Origin: SNAP01 sp049671745
GTDB taxonomy: Bacteria > Bacteroidota > Bacteroidia > Bacteroidales > Marinifilaceae
Assembly: GCA_049671745.1 (NCBI GenBank)
Contig: JBATVL010000076.1
Span: forward strand, 1 to 64,000
Direction: 5' to 3'
Length of the DNA: 64,000 nt
Part shown: positions 8,322 to 17,433 of the stretch, one piece after another
Numbering within the stretch: the first letter of the stretch is position 1
Layout of the letters: every line of letters starts with the position of its first letter
Notes under the pieces: generated by a model
What the model was told of the DNA's origin: nothing
Databases searched by the model: none
Seen by the model: the letters and a program-made list of their open reading frames with translations, nothing else
Position numbers and translations under genes: made by a program

Positions 8322-9488
8322 TTACTTCTTATGTATTACCCTTTTATAGGCAAAACAAGCAAGGAAGAAATATATAAGCATTTGGAATAAGACTATTCCA
8401 AGATCTAAACTCACTCTTTCCAAAGCAACTCCCATTATCTTTAATCTTAAAAATGCAGGTATAGCAAACTGGCTAGGGAACACTGAAACCAAGGCTTTAA
8501 CCATAGTTGGTATAGATTCTAACGGCCAAGATATTCCTGATGTAAACAGCAATAATGGAGATAAAAAGACTAAGAACATCATAGAGTGAACTCTTGTCTT
8601 AAATAAAGTAGAAACAGCTAAACCTAAGAATGATACCGCCAAAATATAAGGTATTACTAAAGCCAACTGATTAATAAATAAACCTTTATTAGGGAAACCA
8701 AATAGATCATTTATAATTACCAGACTTAATACAAAGTTGAATACATAAACTAAAGTATATGCTAAAGCTTTTCCTAATATAAGAGCTTGTATTCCACCTT
8801 TCTTATTATCAAATACTTTATAAAATCTAAAATAATTTTTCTCTTTTATACTACCACCTAAAAGTCCAATACCAATAAGAAGTGTCTGTTGAAGAATTAA
8901 GAATATAATACCTGGTATAAGGAAACTTCCATAACCACCATAAGGATTATACTCGTTAAATACCTTTAGATTTATACCCTTAGAAGAGGAACTAGCAGTA
9001 TTATAATCCATCCCTTTCTCCATCAAACGTTTTATTTCAATTTTCTTAGACAATATACCAGTTGCTTTAACCAAAGCTTTCTGCGAGGCCTTATAATAAA
9101 GCAAATAAGCTCCATCACAATAAATACTTACAGGCGATTGCACTGATGATAAAATCTTCTTCTCAAAATCTTCTGGTATTCTAAAAATAGCATTTACTTC
9201 TCCTTTGTCAAAAAGATGCATAGCACCCTTCATTGAAAGAGCCGAATTTGAAATCTTAAGCTCTGCAGAAGCATCCATATATTTTATAAGCTCTCTACTC
9301 GATTTGGTATTATCCTTGTCCACAACACAAACAGGAACATCAGTCAAACCCTCATTCATATATGCTGTAGAGTAAACTACAGGATATATAAAATTAGCAA
9401 CCAGAAATAGCAATATAGCACCACCATCTGTAAAAATTGTTCGCAATTCGGTAAAGAATACTCTTGCTAATGTATTTAAAAACTTCAT
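8322..9488 (-). CDS. ABC-2 type permease of a drug/toxin export system
   Basis: An integral membrane permease of 388 residues with an N-terminal membrane segment (about 20-40), a large periplasmic loop containing VPVCVVDKDNTKSSRELIKY, and five or six C-terminal membrane segments from about residue 190, the layout of the YhhJ/YbhR family. Such proteins export hydrophobic compounds together with an HlyD-type adaptor and an outer-membrane channel. It is a divergent paralog of the next gene upstream (start 10661), with which it presumably forms a heterodimer. No ATP-binding subunit is encoded in the cluster. Confidence 0.88.
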   Translation of the reverse strand: MKFLNTLARVFFTELRTIFTDGGAILLFLVANFIYPVVYSTAYMNEGLTDVPVCVVDKDNTKSSRELIKYMDASAELKISNSALSMKGAMHLFDKGEVNAIFRIPEDFEKKILSSVQSPVSIYCDGAYLLYYKASQKALVKATGILSKKIEIKRLMEKGMDYNTASSSSKGINLKVFNEYNPYGGYGSFLIPGIIFLILQQTLLIGIGLLGGSIKEKNYFRFYKVFDNKKGGIQALILGKALAYTLVYVFNFVLSLVIINDLFGFPNKGLFINQLALVIPYILAVSFLGLAVSTLFKTRVHSMMFLVFLSPLLLFTSGISWPLESIPTMVKALVSVFPSQFAIPAFLRLKIMGVALERVSLDLGIVLFQMLIYFFLACFAYKRVIHKK

Positions 9489-9494
9489 AGTATA

Positions 9495-10661
9495 TTATCT
9501 TTTTCCCCAATACTTTTCTTCCGTAAAGATGTGCTTTATTCTACCTGAAACAAGTATACCTAAAGCAATGAAAACTAACATTGGGATTAAATCGTAAAGA
9601 GCAATTGATAAATCTATATTCTTAACAGACTGAGATATAAATATCTTCAGATAGTAAGTATATGGAAATAGATATGAAAATAATTTTGCTATTAAAGGCA
9701 TTCCCATTGCAGGAAAAGTTAATCCTGAAAAAGAAAGAGCCATCATAGTGTAAGCAGCACCTAAAGATAAACACAAACGCAAATTAGCTGTTAAAGATAT
9801 TAACAATACAGCCATTGATTGATATGTAAACACAAGGAATATCTGCGAAACAATAATTGTTAATAAACTTCCATGTAAAGGAGCTTTTAACAAACCAAAT
9901 ATTAGAAAATCAATTATTAAAGCATGTAATATAAATATAAAAGTATAAGGTAATAACTTTCCTAAAAGAGCAGGAAGAGCATGACCATTAGTAATCTTCA
10001 TCAATTTATACGATGTACCCCATCTTATTTCCGTACCAAGAGCAAATACTGTAGTTAGCATGCTAAAAGCAATCAGCATAATTGCTAATACTGCCATTCC
10101 TACAAAATACATATAAGATGTATAAGGATTATAAAGAAGATGAACATCAAAAGGAATAGGTCGTACAGAAGGCATTAACTCAGCCTGTGAATAACTTTTT
10201 TTAGTTCTTACTTTCATCTTCAAACCTGCCTTTACTGTAGAAAGACAGGTAAAAATCCCTTTATAAAGCAAAGAGCCTTTTACAATATTAGTATTGTTAA
10301 AAAAGACTGGAAGCTCTGGATTAACACCCTTAAGAACATCTCTCTCAAGATTCTTTGGCATGTAAACAATAGCATCTACCTTACCTTCTTCCATCAAGAT
10401 CTTAGCATCAGTAAGATTAGAAAGCTTATAAGTAGATTCTGCTATAGAAGTAGCATCAATCCAAGCATTAATCTTATTTGAAAGAGTAGAATTATCTTGA
10501 TCTACTATGGCAACAGGTAAATCCTCTGGCATACCTTTGTAAAAGATAGCAATTACGAGGATAAAGGAAAATAAGGGACCATAAACACAGCCAAACATTA
10601 AAGATTTACTTTCACGTATCCTCCTTAATTCCCTTATAAATATTTTATCTATACCACTCAT
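9495..10661 (-). CDS. ABC-2 type permease, partner of the adjacent permease
   Basis: Also 388 residues with the same topology: one N-terminal membrane segment, a periplasmic domain with LPVAIVDQDNSTLSNKINAW, then a cluster of membrane segments from about residue 185. The matching VDxDN motif in both permeases supports a duplicated pair. It ends 6 bases before the next permease and starts 7 bases after the HlyD gene, so translation is probably coupled. Expected role: inner-membrane part of a tripartite efflux pump. The substrate is unknown. Confidence 0.88.
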   Translation of the reverse strand: MSGIDKIFIRELRRIRESKSLMFGCVYGPLFSFILVIAIFYKGMPEDLPVAIVDQDNSTLSNKINAWIDATSIAESTYKLSNLTDAKILMEEGKVDAIVYMPKNLERDVLKGVNPELPVFFNNTNIVKGSLLYKGIFTCLSTVKAGLKMKVRTKKSYSQAELMPSVRPIPFDVHLLYNPYTSYMYFVGMAVLAIMLIAFSMLTTVFALGTEIRWGTSYKLMKITNGHALPALLGKLLPYTFIFILHALIIDFLIFGLLKAPLHGSLLTIIVSQIFLVFTYQSMAVLLISLTANLRLCLSLGAAYTMMALSFSGLTFPAMGMPLIAKLFSYLFPYTYYLKIFISQSVKNIDLSIALYDLIPMLVFIALGILVSGRIKHIFTEEKYWGKR

Positions 10662-10668
10662 GGTAAAA

Positions 10669-11643
10669 TTATTTGATTGTTGTTAGAGCAGACATACCAG
10701 GACGTAAACCTTCAACTTTTAAAACTGGACGAGCATGTATCTCAAAAGTCTTAACATCAAAATCTCCTGTTGTCTTAGTAGCCTTCCAAGTAGCAAAATC
10801 AGCTAATGGACTAATAAATGAAACTTCCAATTCTATATTTTTATCTACACCCGGAACATAAACCTTAAACTTAGTGCCTTTTGGAAATTTAGGAAGATAA
10901 GTTTCTTTAATATTAAAAGTAAACCAGATATCTTCTAAATCAACTATAGAAACAACAGGATAACCACTAGGAATAAGTTCACCAACTTCAGAGATAATAT
11001 TTGCTATTTCTCCATCAATAGGAGAATAAGTATGAATTTCATTCTCATAAATTCCAACCTCTATAATAGCAGCATCAGCTCTCTCAACTAAAGCACCAGC
11101 AGCAGTCTTGTCTTCACTTCTTGCTCCTCTTTTAGCCTTATCCCATATAGCTTTAGCAGCCTCTGCAGTTCTAACAGCAGCAATTTTTTTAGTCTCTACC
11201 TCTTCTTTTTTCTGCTCAGAAATTACTCCATCTTTATATAAAGACATTATTCTAGCATATGTTTTAACTCCAAAATCAGCAGCAGCTTTAGCCTTAAAAT
11301 ATATACTTTTTGCAGCTCTAACATCTTCAGATCTTGCTCCTCTATTAGCCTTAGTATTCTGAGCCTCAGCAGCAGAACGAGCAGCCTTAGCTTGTAACAT
11401 CTTAGCATTTACTTCAGGAGAATTTAACACAAAAAGCAAATCGCCTTTCTTTATATTATCACCCTTTTTAACTTTAAGAGTTTCTATTCTACCAATAAGT
11501 TTAGAAGCTACTCTTACTTGCTTAGCTTCACATACTCCTTGTAATTCAATTTTATTTGGTTGAAGGATTTTAATTAATCCATATATTATAACTGCAGAAA
11601 AGACAACTAATAATAGTGCTACAACGATATTCTTATTTTTCAT
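10669..11643 (-). CDS. HlyD/EmrA-type periplasmic adaptor protein
   Basis: A 324-residue membrane fusion protein. One N-terminal membrane anchor (about 7-27), a lipoyl half-motif with VRVASKLIGRIETLKVKKGDNIKKGD written in part as KVKKGDNIKKGDLLFVL, a long alpha-hairpin containing a duplicated GARSED segment (near residues 103 and 173), the second lipoyl half (YSPIDGEIANI) and a beta-barrel. It links the inner-membrane permeases to the TolC-like channel encoded 14 bases upstream. The repeated GARSED(V/K)xAA stretch points to internal duplication within the coiled coil. Confidence 0.9.
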   Translation of the reverse strand: MKNKNIVVALLLVVFSAVIIYGLIKILQPNKIELQGVCEAKQVRVASKLIGRIETLKVKKGDNIKKGDLLFVLNSPEVNAKMLQAKAARSAAEAQNTKANRGARSEDVRAAKSIYFKAKAAADFGVKTYARIMSLYKDGVISEQKKEEVETKKIAAVRTAEAAKAIWDKAKRGARSEDKTAAGALVERADAAIIEVGIYENEIHTYSPIDGEIANIISEVGELIPSGYPVVSIVDLEDIWFTFNIKETYLPKFPKGTKFKVYVPGVDKNIELEVSFISPLADFATWKATKTTGDFDVKTFEIHARPVLKVEGLRPGMSALTTIK

Positions 11644-11657
11644 CTCTATAATAATTT

Positions 11658-13256
11658 TTAATTTTTATACTCTTCATTTATGACGTCAATACTTTGTTGA
11701 ATAGCAACAAAATTGTGTGATAATCCCGATAATTCTAATAACTTGGATAAGCAAACATCGAAATCATAAAGCACTTTTAATCTATCTATCTGTACCTTAG
11801 TAACAACTAATTTAGCATCAACCAATTCTGTTGAAGTAGCCATTCCTTCTTTAAAAGATTTATCTCGTACAGAATAATATTCATTAGCAAAACTCATAGA
11901 AGTATTTAAAGCTTCAAGTTGCTCTATATACATTTGAAGAGTCTCATAATATTTTGTAATTCCTGTATTTATGTCAGACTCATACTTCTCTTTTATTTGT
12001 CCAACTCTTTCTATAGTAAGCTTAGCAGCCTTTGTTTTCCTATATGATTTTTGTCCTGAAAATATATTCCACTTAAGTCCAATACCTACCATATATTCTG
12101 GCATCATATGCGATAAATCTTTATTAGCAATATCGTACATGCCCATAGCAGCAACAGAAGGAAGAAGATCAGCACGCTCTACCTTATATTTCTGTCTAGC
12201 CATTGATTTCTTATTCTCTACCATCTTAAGAATAGGAGAGTTCTCTTTAGCCGAATTCTTATAATAATCTAAATCTTTAATTTCTTTTAAATAGAATAGT
12301 TTAGAAATAGTAATGATATCTGTCTTTTCTATTCCTAAAGTATTAGATAAACCTTTCTTAACAACACTTACTTGTCTTTTTGATTTCTTATATTCTCTGT
12401 CTGCATCATCGAAAAAAACTTTAGCATGAAGATATTGAACCTTTGCAATAAGACCAGACTTATACATCTTCTCAGCATCCCTCATATGATTCTTCATAGC
12501 CTTATAAACATCTTCTCTTACAGTTTTAACTTGCTGAGCAAGACACAAACCATAATAACGCTCAACCATTTGATCTATATGTTTGAATGTCTTCTGCTCT
12601 GCTTTAAGATCAGCTTCAGTCATCTTTAATTTTGCAACCTTATTAGCAGCTCGAATTTTTCCTCCTGCATATAAAGGCCACATCATATTCACTCCTAAAG
12701 TAGCAAAACTCTTCTTCTGAATCATTTGATCCCATTGAGCAGACATCACCTTATCTTTTCCGGCAGCAATCTGTGGACGTAATTTAGAATTCATAAAATC
12801 TGTTTCACTACCACCAGATATTACTGAAGGAAGATTTGAAACATCTAAAGGTTTTTTAGTCATTGGATTCATTGCAGGTTTCCCTGTTGTAGGATCTATA
12901 AGATATCTACCAGGCATTCCAGGAATAGATACTCCTTTAAAATTACCATAATTTCCTAAGATATCATATAAAGGAGTAATAGCGTCTCTCACAGGTGTCA
13001 TATCTAAATGCAAATCCTTTTGCATATACACATAGTTAGCACTAAGACTCACTTGTGGCATATATAAACCAAAAGCTGCTTTACGTTCTTGCTCTTTTTC
13101 TCTCTTTAATAAGTCATTTTGCTTAAAGATAGAGTTATTCTTGTAACTCATATTTAAAGCCTCTTCAAAACTTAATGTTAATTTATCTGCCTGAGAAAAT
13201 ACATTCCCCGATAATAATATAAACAAGCAAATAAAAGATGTAATTCGTAATTTCAT
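11658..13256 (-). CDS. TolC-family outer membrane efflux channel
   Basis: A 532-residue outer membrane factor with a signal peptide ending near FSQA (about residue 22). Two OEP repeats are visible, each with long amphipathic helices; the first holds LSFEEALNMSYKNNSIF near residue 28 and the second ends with KEGMATSTELVDAKL near residue 460, the typical signature. An insertion of roughly 90 residues (about 80-170) rich in proline, glycine and methionine lies in the first repeat. The gene is the first structural gene after the TetR regulator and completes the tripartite pump. Confidence 0.9.
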   Translation of the reverse strand: MKLRITSFICLFILLSGNVFSQADKLTLSFEEALNMSYKNNSIFKQNDLLKREKEQERKAAFGLYMPQVSLSANYVYMQKDLHLDMTPVRDAITPLYDILGNYGNFKGVSIPGMPGRYLIDPTTGKPAMNPMTKKPLDVSNLPSVISGGSETDFMNSKLRPQIAAGKDKVMSAQWDQMIQKKSFATLGVNMMWPLYAGGKIRAANKVAKLKMTEADLKAEQKTFKHIDQMVERYYGLCLAQQVKTVREDVYKAMKNHMRDAEKMYKSGLIAKVQYLHAKVFFDDADREYKKSKRQVSVVKKGLSNTLGIEKTDIITISKLFYLKEIKDLDYYKNSAKENSPILKMVENKKSMARQKYKVERADLLPSVAAMGMYDIANKDLSHMMPEYMVGIGLKWNIFSGQKSYRKTKAAKLTIERVGQIKEKYESDINTGITKYYETLQMYIEQLEALNTSMSFANEYYSVRDKSFKEGMATSTELVDAKLVVTKVQIDRLKVLYDFDVCLSKLLELSGLSHNFVAIQQSIDVINEEYKN

Positions 13257-13265
13257 TTTCTAAAT

Positions 13266-13859
13266 TTATTTACAATTAACTGCTAGTGTTTTCATAACAA
13301 AATCAATAAGCGACTCCTTATCTGCCTCAGTAAAACCACCGGGACGAGAAAATTCTTTTAATCGCAGATTAATATATTGAATTGGATAGATTAGTATCAT
13401 ATTAAAAAAATGATCTATATCTAAGTCTTTAGAGTGCAGACCTTGTTTAACTGCCAATGATCTAATCCTACAACATAATTCAAGAAGATAAGATTTAATA
13501 GAATCAGAAATAGCAAAATTATAAGAACCCAACATCACATATAAAAACTTTATTTGTGTAGGGTTATTTAATCCTATCTCACATATAGCTGACAATAATT
13601 TCTTTATTATAATCTCAGCATTTTCATGTTTAGCTAGGTAAGCCTCAATAATTTCACTTATTTCAGTAATTTTAGCATCAAGAAGCACATTAACTAATTC
13701 TTCTTTACCCAAGTAAAAACGATATAAATATCCCTCGGACACTTGAGCTCTCTTTGCTATAGAAGAAATAGAAGCTCCACCATATCCTTTGGATACAATA
13801 AGACTCATAGATGCTTCATGAACTCTTTCTAATTTAGTTTCATCTACTATTCTTGCCAT
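13266..13859 (-). CDS. TetR/AcrR family repressor of the efflux operon
   Basis: A 197-residue regulator with an N-terminal helix-turn-helix (ISSIAKRAQVSEGYLYRFY, about residues 26-44) and an all-helical ligand domain. It is the first gene of the minus-strand efflux run, 9 bases before the channel gene. A 9-bp-arm dyad at 13877-13898 lies just upstream of its start, which supports autoregulation and control of the pump. The inducer is not predictable from sequence. Confidence 0.88.
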   Translation of the reverse strand: MARIVDETKLERVHEASMSLIVSKGYGGASISSIAKRAQVSEGYLYRFYLGKEELVNVLLDAKITEISEIIEAYLAKHENAEIIIKKLLSAICEIGLNNPTQIKFLYVMLGSYNFAISDSIKSYLLELCCRIRSLAVKQGLHSKDLDIDHFFNMILIYPIQYINLRLKEFSRPGGFTEADKESLIDFVMKTLAVNCK

Positions 13860-13876
13860 ATAGTTAAAAAATTAAA

Positions 13877-13898
13877 ATAATGAATGAGTATTCATTAT
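13877..13898. promoter_or_regulatory. Operator dyad upstream of the TetR gene
   Basis: ATAATGAAT and ATTCATTAT are perfect 9-bp arms around GAGT. On the minus strand TATATTTG, a perfect -7 box (13905-13912), lies directly upstream, so the dyad covers the expected transcription start. That position fits repression by the adjacent TetR protein. Confidence 0.65.
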
Positions 13899-14017
13899 CA
13901 CTTGCAAATATAAAAAAACAAAATAGAAATTAATACATTAAGCCAAAAAAAATCATAAGCATAAATACCTATGCCAAAACAAGTAGAAAAACGAAGCTGT
14001 ATGTTAGGACAAACATG

Positions 14018-14025
14018 TATATTTG
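14018..14025 (+). promoter_or_regulatory. Candidate -7 box of the sulfate operon
   Basis: TATATTTG fits the TAnnTTTG consensus and lies 30 bases before the start of the DUF2061 gene. No clear -33 element. Confidence 0.4.
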
Positions 14026-14054
14026 TTAGTTAATAAATATATATAAGCCACCGT

Positions 14055-14390
14055 ATGTCTGATAAAAGTACTACAATAAATGAATCATCTGAAGTTCGAG
14101 ATAGACCAGTGAAAAGTATTGCAAAAGCAATCACATGGAGACTTATCGCATCAACAACAACATTTCTATTAACCCTATACATTTTTGGAGACGATCCATA
14201 TGCGGCACAAAAAGCAACAGGAGTAGCCTCAGCCGAGGCAGTCATCAAAATGATACTATACTTTTTTCACGAAAGAGCATGGAATACAGTAAGATGGGGA
14301 AAGATGAGAGTGTATATAAGAAAGTATAATATCTACAGGCGAAAAGTCTTGAGAAGGATATATATAAACAAGAATGCCACTAACGATTAA
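14055..14390 (+). CDS. DUF2061 small membrane protein
   Basis: A 111-residue protein of the DUF2061 family, seen from KSIAKAITWRLIASTTTF and a second hydrophobic helix including IKMILYFFHERAW. Two membrane segments are likely (about 28-50 and 60-85). The family often lies beside sulfate assimilation genes in Bacteroidetes, as here, where it is the first gene of the cys operon. Its molecular role is unknown; a part in sulfate or sulfite handling is inference from context. The very basic C-terminus (RKVLRRIYINKNATND) reaches into the cysH region. Confidence 0.8.
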   Translation: MSDKSTTINESSEVRDRPVKSIAKAITWRLIASTTTFLLTLYIFGDDPYAAQKATGVASAEAVIKMILYFFHERAWNTVRWGKMRVYIRKYNIYRRKVLRRIYINKNATND

Positions 14391-14400
14391 TAATAGCAAA

Positions 14401-15102
14401 ATGAATATAACAGATTTAAATAAAAAGATACATCAACTATCTCTTATAGATTCTCTAAAAGCAATATCAGAAGAATTTCCTGGAAAGATAGTATTTACTA
14501 CAAGTTTCGGCATAGAAGACCAAGTAATAACAGATATGATATTTTCTAACAATATAGATATCAAAATTGTTAGTCTTGATACAGGCCGTCTTTTCGAACA
14601 AACATATAAAGTGTTCAATGCTACTAGAGATAAATACAATAAAGAGATAGAGATTTTCTATCCCAAAACAGAAGATGTACAAAAGCTATTATCAACAAAG
14701 GGTCCTTATAGCTTCTACAACTCTATAGAAAATAGAAAAGAATGCTGTAATATCAGAAAAGTGGAACCTTTAAGAAGAGCACTTGAAGGACATAAATGCT
14801 GGATAACAGGAATACGTTCAGAGCAATCTACAGGAAGAACAGAAATGGAAATGCTAGAAGAAGACCATGGATATGGCTTACTAAAGGTAAATCCAATATA
14901 TGACTGGAGTCTTGAAGATGTAATGGCATATCTAAAAGAAAAGAATGTACCTTACAATTCTCTTCATGACCAAGGTTTCATAAGCATAGGCTGTGCACCT
15001 TGTACTAGAGCTATTAAAGCAGGCGATGATTTTAGAGCTGGCAGATGGTGGTGGGAAGATAATTCTGGTAAAGAATGTGGTCTTCATACTCACGGTAAAT
15101 AG
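14401..15102 (+). CDS. cysH: Adenylylsulfate reductase, CysH family
   Basis: Reduces activated sulfate to sulfite with thioredoxin. The PAPS-reductase fold is shown by TTSFGIEDQVI, SLDTGRLFEQTY and WITGIRSEQS, and the C-terminal ECGLHTHGK carries the catalytic cysteine. Two cysteine pairs, CC in ECCNIRKVEPL and CxxC in GCAPCTRA, are the ligands of the 4Fe-4S cluster of APS-type reductases, so APS rather than PAPS is the probable substrate. No cysC lies in the cluster, which agrees. I chose the ATG at 14401, where the family N-terminus fits and overlap with DUF2061 is avoided; an ATG at 14374 is also in frame. Confidence 0.92.
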   Translation: MNITDLNKKIHQLSLIDSLKAISEEFPGKIVFTTSFGIEDQVITDMIFSNNIDIKIVSLDTGRLFEQTYKVFNATRDKYNKEIEIFYPKTEDVQKLLSTKGPYSFYNSIENRKECCNIRKVEPLRRALEGHKCWITGIRSEQSTGRTEMEMLEEDHGYGLLKVNPIYDWSLEDVMAYLKEKNVPYNSLHDQGFISIGCAPCTRAIKAGDDFRAGRWWWEDNSGKECGLHTHGK

Positions 15103-15154
15103 AAGCTTATTAAGCAGATAAATAAAAATAAACATTAATAATTCATAATTAGAT

Positions 15155-16066
15155 ATGAGTGCTTTAGAAATTAATAGTAAACACCTAAGAGAACTAGAGA
15201 ACGAAGCAATCTTTATTATGCGTGAGATTGCAGCGCAATTTGAGCGTCCAGCCCTTCTTTTTTCAGGAGGTAAAGATTCTATCTTACTAGTTCATTTAGC
15301 TAAGAAGGCTTTCTGGCCAGGTAAAATTCCTTTCCCTTTACTTCACATTGATACAGGGCATAACTTCCAAGAGACTCTTGACTATAGAGATAAATTAGCA
15401 AAAGAACTAGGTTGCGAATTAATCGTTAAATATGTACAAGATTCTATAGATCAAGGAAAATGTGTAGAAGAAAAAGGAATCAATGCAAGTAGAAACAAAC
15501 TTCAAATAGTAACTCTTCTTGATGGATTAGAAGATCTACAATGCGATGCTGCTATTGGTGGTGGTAGACGTGATGAAGAGAAAGCTAGAGCTAAAGAGCG
15601 TTTCTTCTCTCATAGAGATGAATTTGGACAGTGGGATCCTAAAAATCAACGTCCAGAATTATGGAACATCTTTAATGGACGTATGAATATGGGCGAGAAC
15701 TTCCGAATTTTCCCTATTAGTAACTGGACAGAACTTGATGTTTGGCAATATATAATGCAAGAGAATATAGACCTTCCAAGTCTTTATTATACTCATAGAC
15801 GTAAAGTTTTCAAACGTAATGGTACATGGTTGGCTCACGCCGATTTCATGACTCTTAAAGATGATGAAGAAGTACAAGAATTAGATGTTCGTTGTCGTAC
15901 TATTGGAGATATAACTTGTACTGGAGTAACTCTTTCTACAGCTAATACTCTAGAAGATATTGTAACTGAAATAGCAGCATCAAGAATCACTGAAAGAGGT
16001 GGTAGATCAGACGATAAACGTTCTGAAGCAGCTATGGAAGACAGAAAGAAAGAAGGATACTTTTAG
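15155..16066 (+). CDS. cysD: Sulfate adenylyltransferase subunit 2
   Basis: The ATP-pyrophosphatase-like subunit that makes APS from sulfate and ATP, 303 residues as usual. The PP-loop LLFSGGKDSILL is near residue 34, followed by LLHIDTGHNFQET and the family motif GGGRRDEEKARAKER near 130. The C-terminus ends with the conserved GGRSDDKRSEAAMEDRKK. It works as a complex with the GTPase CysN, encoded 29 bases downstream, and feeds the CysH encoded upstream. Confidence 0.96.
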   Translation: MSALEINSKHLRELENEAIFIMREIAAQFERPALLFSGGKDSILLVHLAKKAFWPGKIPFPLLHIDTGHNFQETLDYRDKLAKELGCELIVKYVQDSIDQGKCVEEKGINASRNKLQIVTLLDGLEDLQCDAAIGGGRRDEEKARAKERFFSHRDEFGQWDPKNQRPELWNIFNGRMNMGENFRIFPISNWTELDVWQYIMQENIDLPSLYYTHRRKVFKRNGTWLAHADFMTLKDDEEVQELDVRCRTIGDITCTGVTLSTANTLEDIVTEIAASRITERGGRSDDKRSEAAMEDRKKEGYF

Positions 16067-16095
16067 TAATTAAAATTAAGAATTAGGAATTCATT

Positions 16096-17358
16096 ATGGA
16101 GAATACACAAGCAGAAATAGGCCTTCTACGATTTACAACAGCTGGAAGTGTAGACGACGGTAAGAGTACACTTATCGGACGATTACTTTACGACAGTAAA
16201 TCTATCTTCGAAGACCAGATGGAACACATCACAGAATCTTCAAAAAGAAGAGGAAAAGAAGAGGTTGATTTAGCTCTTTTAACTGACGGATTAAGAGCTG
16301 AAAGAGAACAAGGAATTACAATAGATGTAGCATACAGATATTTCTCAACACCAAAGAGAAAATTCATTATAGCAGATACTCCTGGACATATTCAATATAC
16401 AAGAAATATGGTAACAGGTGCATCAACAGCTGATGTGGCAGTAATATTAATTGATGCTAGAGCGGGAGTAATAGAGCAAACAACTCGTCACTCTTTTATA
16501 GCTTCTTTATTAAATATGAAACACACTATCTTCTGTGTAAATAAGATGGATCTAGTTGACTATTCTGAAGAAACTTTTAATAAGATTAAAAAAGATATAG
16601 AGATACTAGCTTCAAAAGTAGGAGCAAAAAATATACATATAATTCCTATCAGTGCTAAACTAGGAGACAATGTAGTAGACAATACTCCAAACTTAGCATG
16701 GTTTAAAGGTTCAACATTCTTAGATCTTTTGGAAACTGTAAAAATTGCTGATACAGATATATTAGCAAATGCACGTTTTCCTGTTCAGACAGTAATTCGT
16801 CCTCAAACTAAAGATTTTCCTGATTATAGAGGATACGGAGGTAGAGTAGCGGGTGGAACATTTACTTATGGAGAAGAAGTTACAATACTTCCATCTATGC
16901 GCACAAGTAAAATTAAGAGCTTAGATAAGTTTGAAGAAAAATTAAACGAGGCTAAATCAGGTGATTGCATATCTATATGTCTAGAAGATGAAATAGATAT
17001 CTCAAGAGGTGACATGATAGTGCCAAGCTCAAATATTCCTACAATAACTAAAGAGTTAGATGTTATGCTTTGTTGGTTCAACGAGAAAGCTATGATGTTA
17101 AGAGGAAAATATATTCTACGTACTTCATCAAGAGAAGTGAAATGTATGATTACTGTTATAAATAACAAAATCAACATAAACACTTTAGAAGAAGATACAG
17201 AGGATAAAAAGATAGAGATGAATGATATATCAAATATCAAATTAAAATGCACTCAGCCTATCTTTGTGGACTCATACAAAACTAATAGTGTAACAGGAAG
17301 TTTAATACTAATTAATGAAGCTACAAACGAAACAGTAGCAGCAGGAATGGTAATATAA
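16096..17358 (+). CDS. cysN: Sulfate adenylyltransferase subunit 1 (GTPase)
   Basis: The EF-Tu-like GTPase that drives APS synthesis, 420 residues. G-motifs: GSVDDGKSTLIGRLL (P-loop), the switch I region REQGITIDVAYRYF, DTPGH and NKMD. Beta-barrel domains II and III follow the G domain. There is no C-terminal APS kinase, so it is CysN alone, not the CysNC fusion. It is the last gene of the operon, with a strong bidirectional hairpin right after the stop. Confidence 0.96.
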   Translation: MENTQAEIGLLRFTTAGSVDDGKSTLIGRLLYDSKSIFEDQMEHITESSKRRGKEEVDLALLTDGLRAEREQGITIDVAYRYFSTPKRKFIIADTPGHIQYTRNMVTGASTADVAVILIDARAGVIEQTTRHSFIASLLNMKHTIFCVNKMDLVDYSEETFNKIKKDIEILASKVGAKNIHIIPISAKLGDNVVDNTPNLAWFKGSTFLDLLETVKIADTDILANARFPVQTVIRPQTKDFPDYRGYGGRVAGGTFTYGEEVTILPSMRTSKIKSLDKFEEKLNEAKSGDCISICLEDEIDISRGDMIVPSSNIPTITKELDVMLCWFNEKAMMLRGKYILRTSSREVKCMITVINNKININTLEEDTEDKKIEMNDISNIKLKCTQPIFVDSYKTNSVTGSLILINEATNETVAAGMVI

Positions 17359-17380
17359 TCTCTACTGATTGATACAAATA

Positions 17381-17415
17381 AAAAAGCCTTCAGAAAATCT
17401 GAAGGCTTTTTTGTA
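17381..17415. terminator. Bidirectional terminator between cysN and exbD
   Basis: AAAAAGCCTTCAGA (17381-17394) pairs perfectly with TCTGAAGGCTTTTT (17398-17411) over a 3-base loop. With A-run and T-run on its two sides it can serve both converging operons. Confidence 0.9.
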
Positions 17416-17433
17416 TTTATAAAACAACTAATT

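Noticed and set aside
11108..11362. Plus-strand Ala/Leu-rich open frame inside the HlyD gene
   Set aside because: The hydrophobic composition follows from reading the coiled-coil codons (GCT/GCA) in reverse; no start signal and no independent support.
14135..14329. Overlapping plus-strand frame inside the DUF2061 gene
   Set aside because: It is another frame of the same DNA; DUF2061 matches its family over the full length.
16866..17252. Antisense open frame of 128 codons in cysN
   Set aside because: cysN is intact in the other direction, and the frame has no recognisable product.
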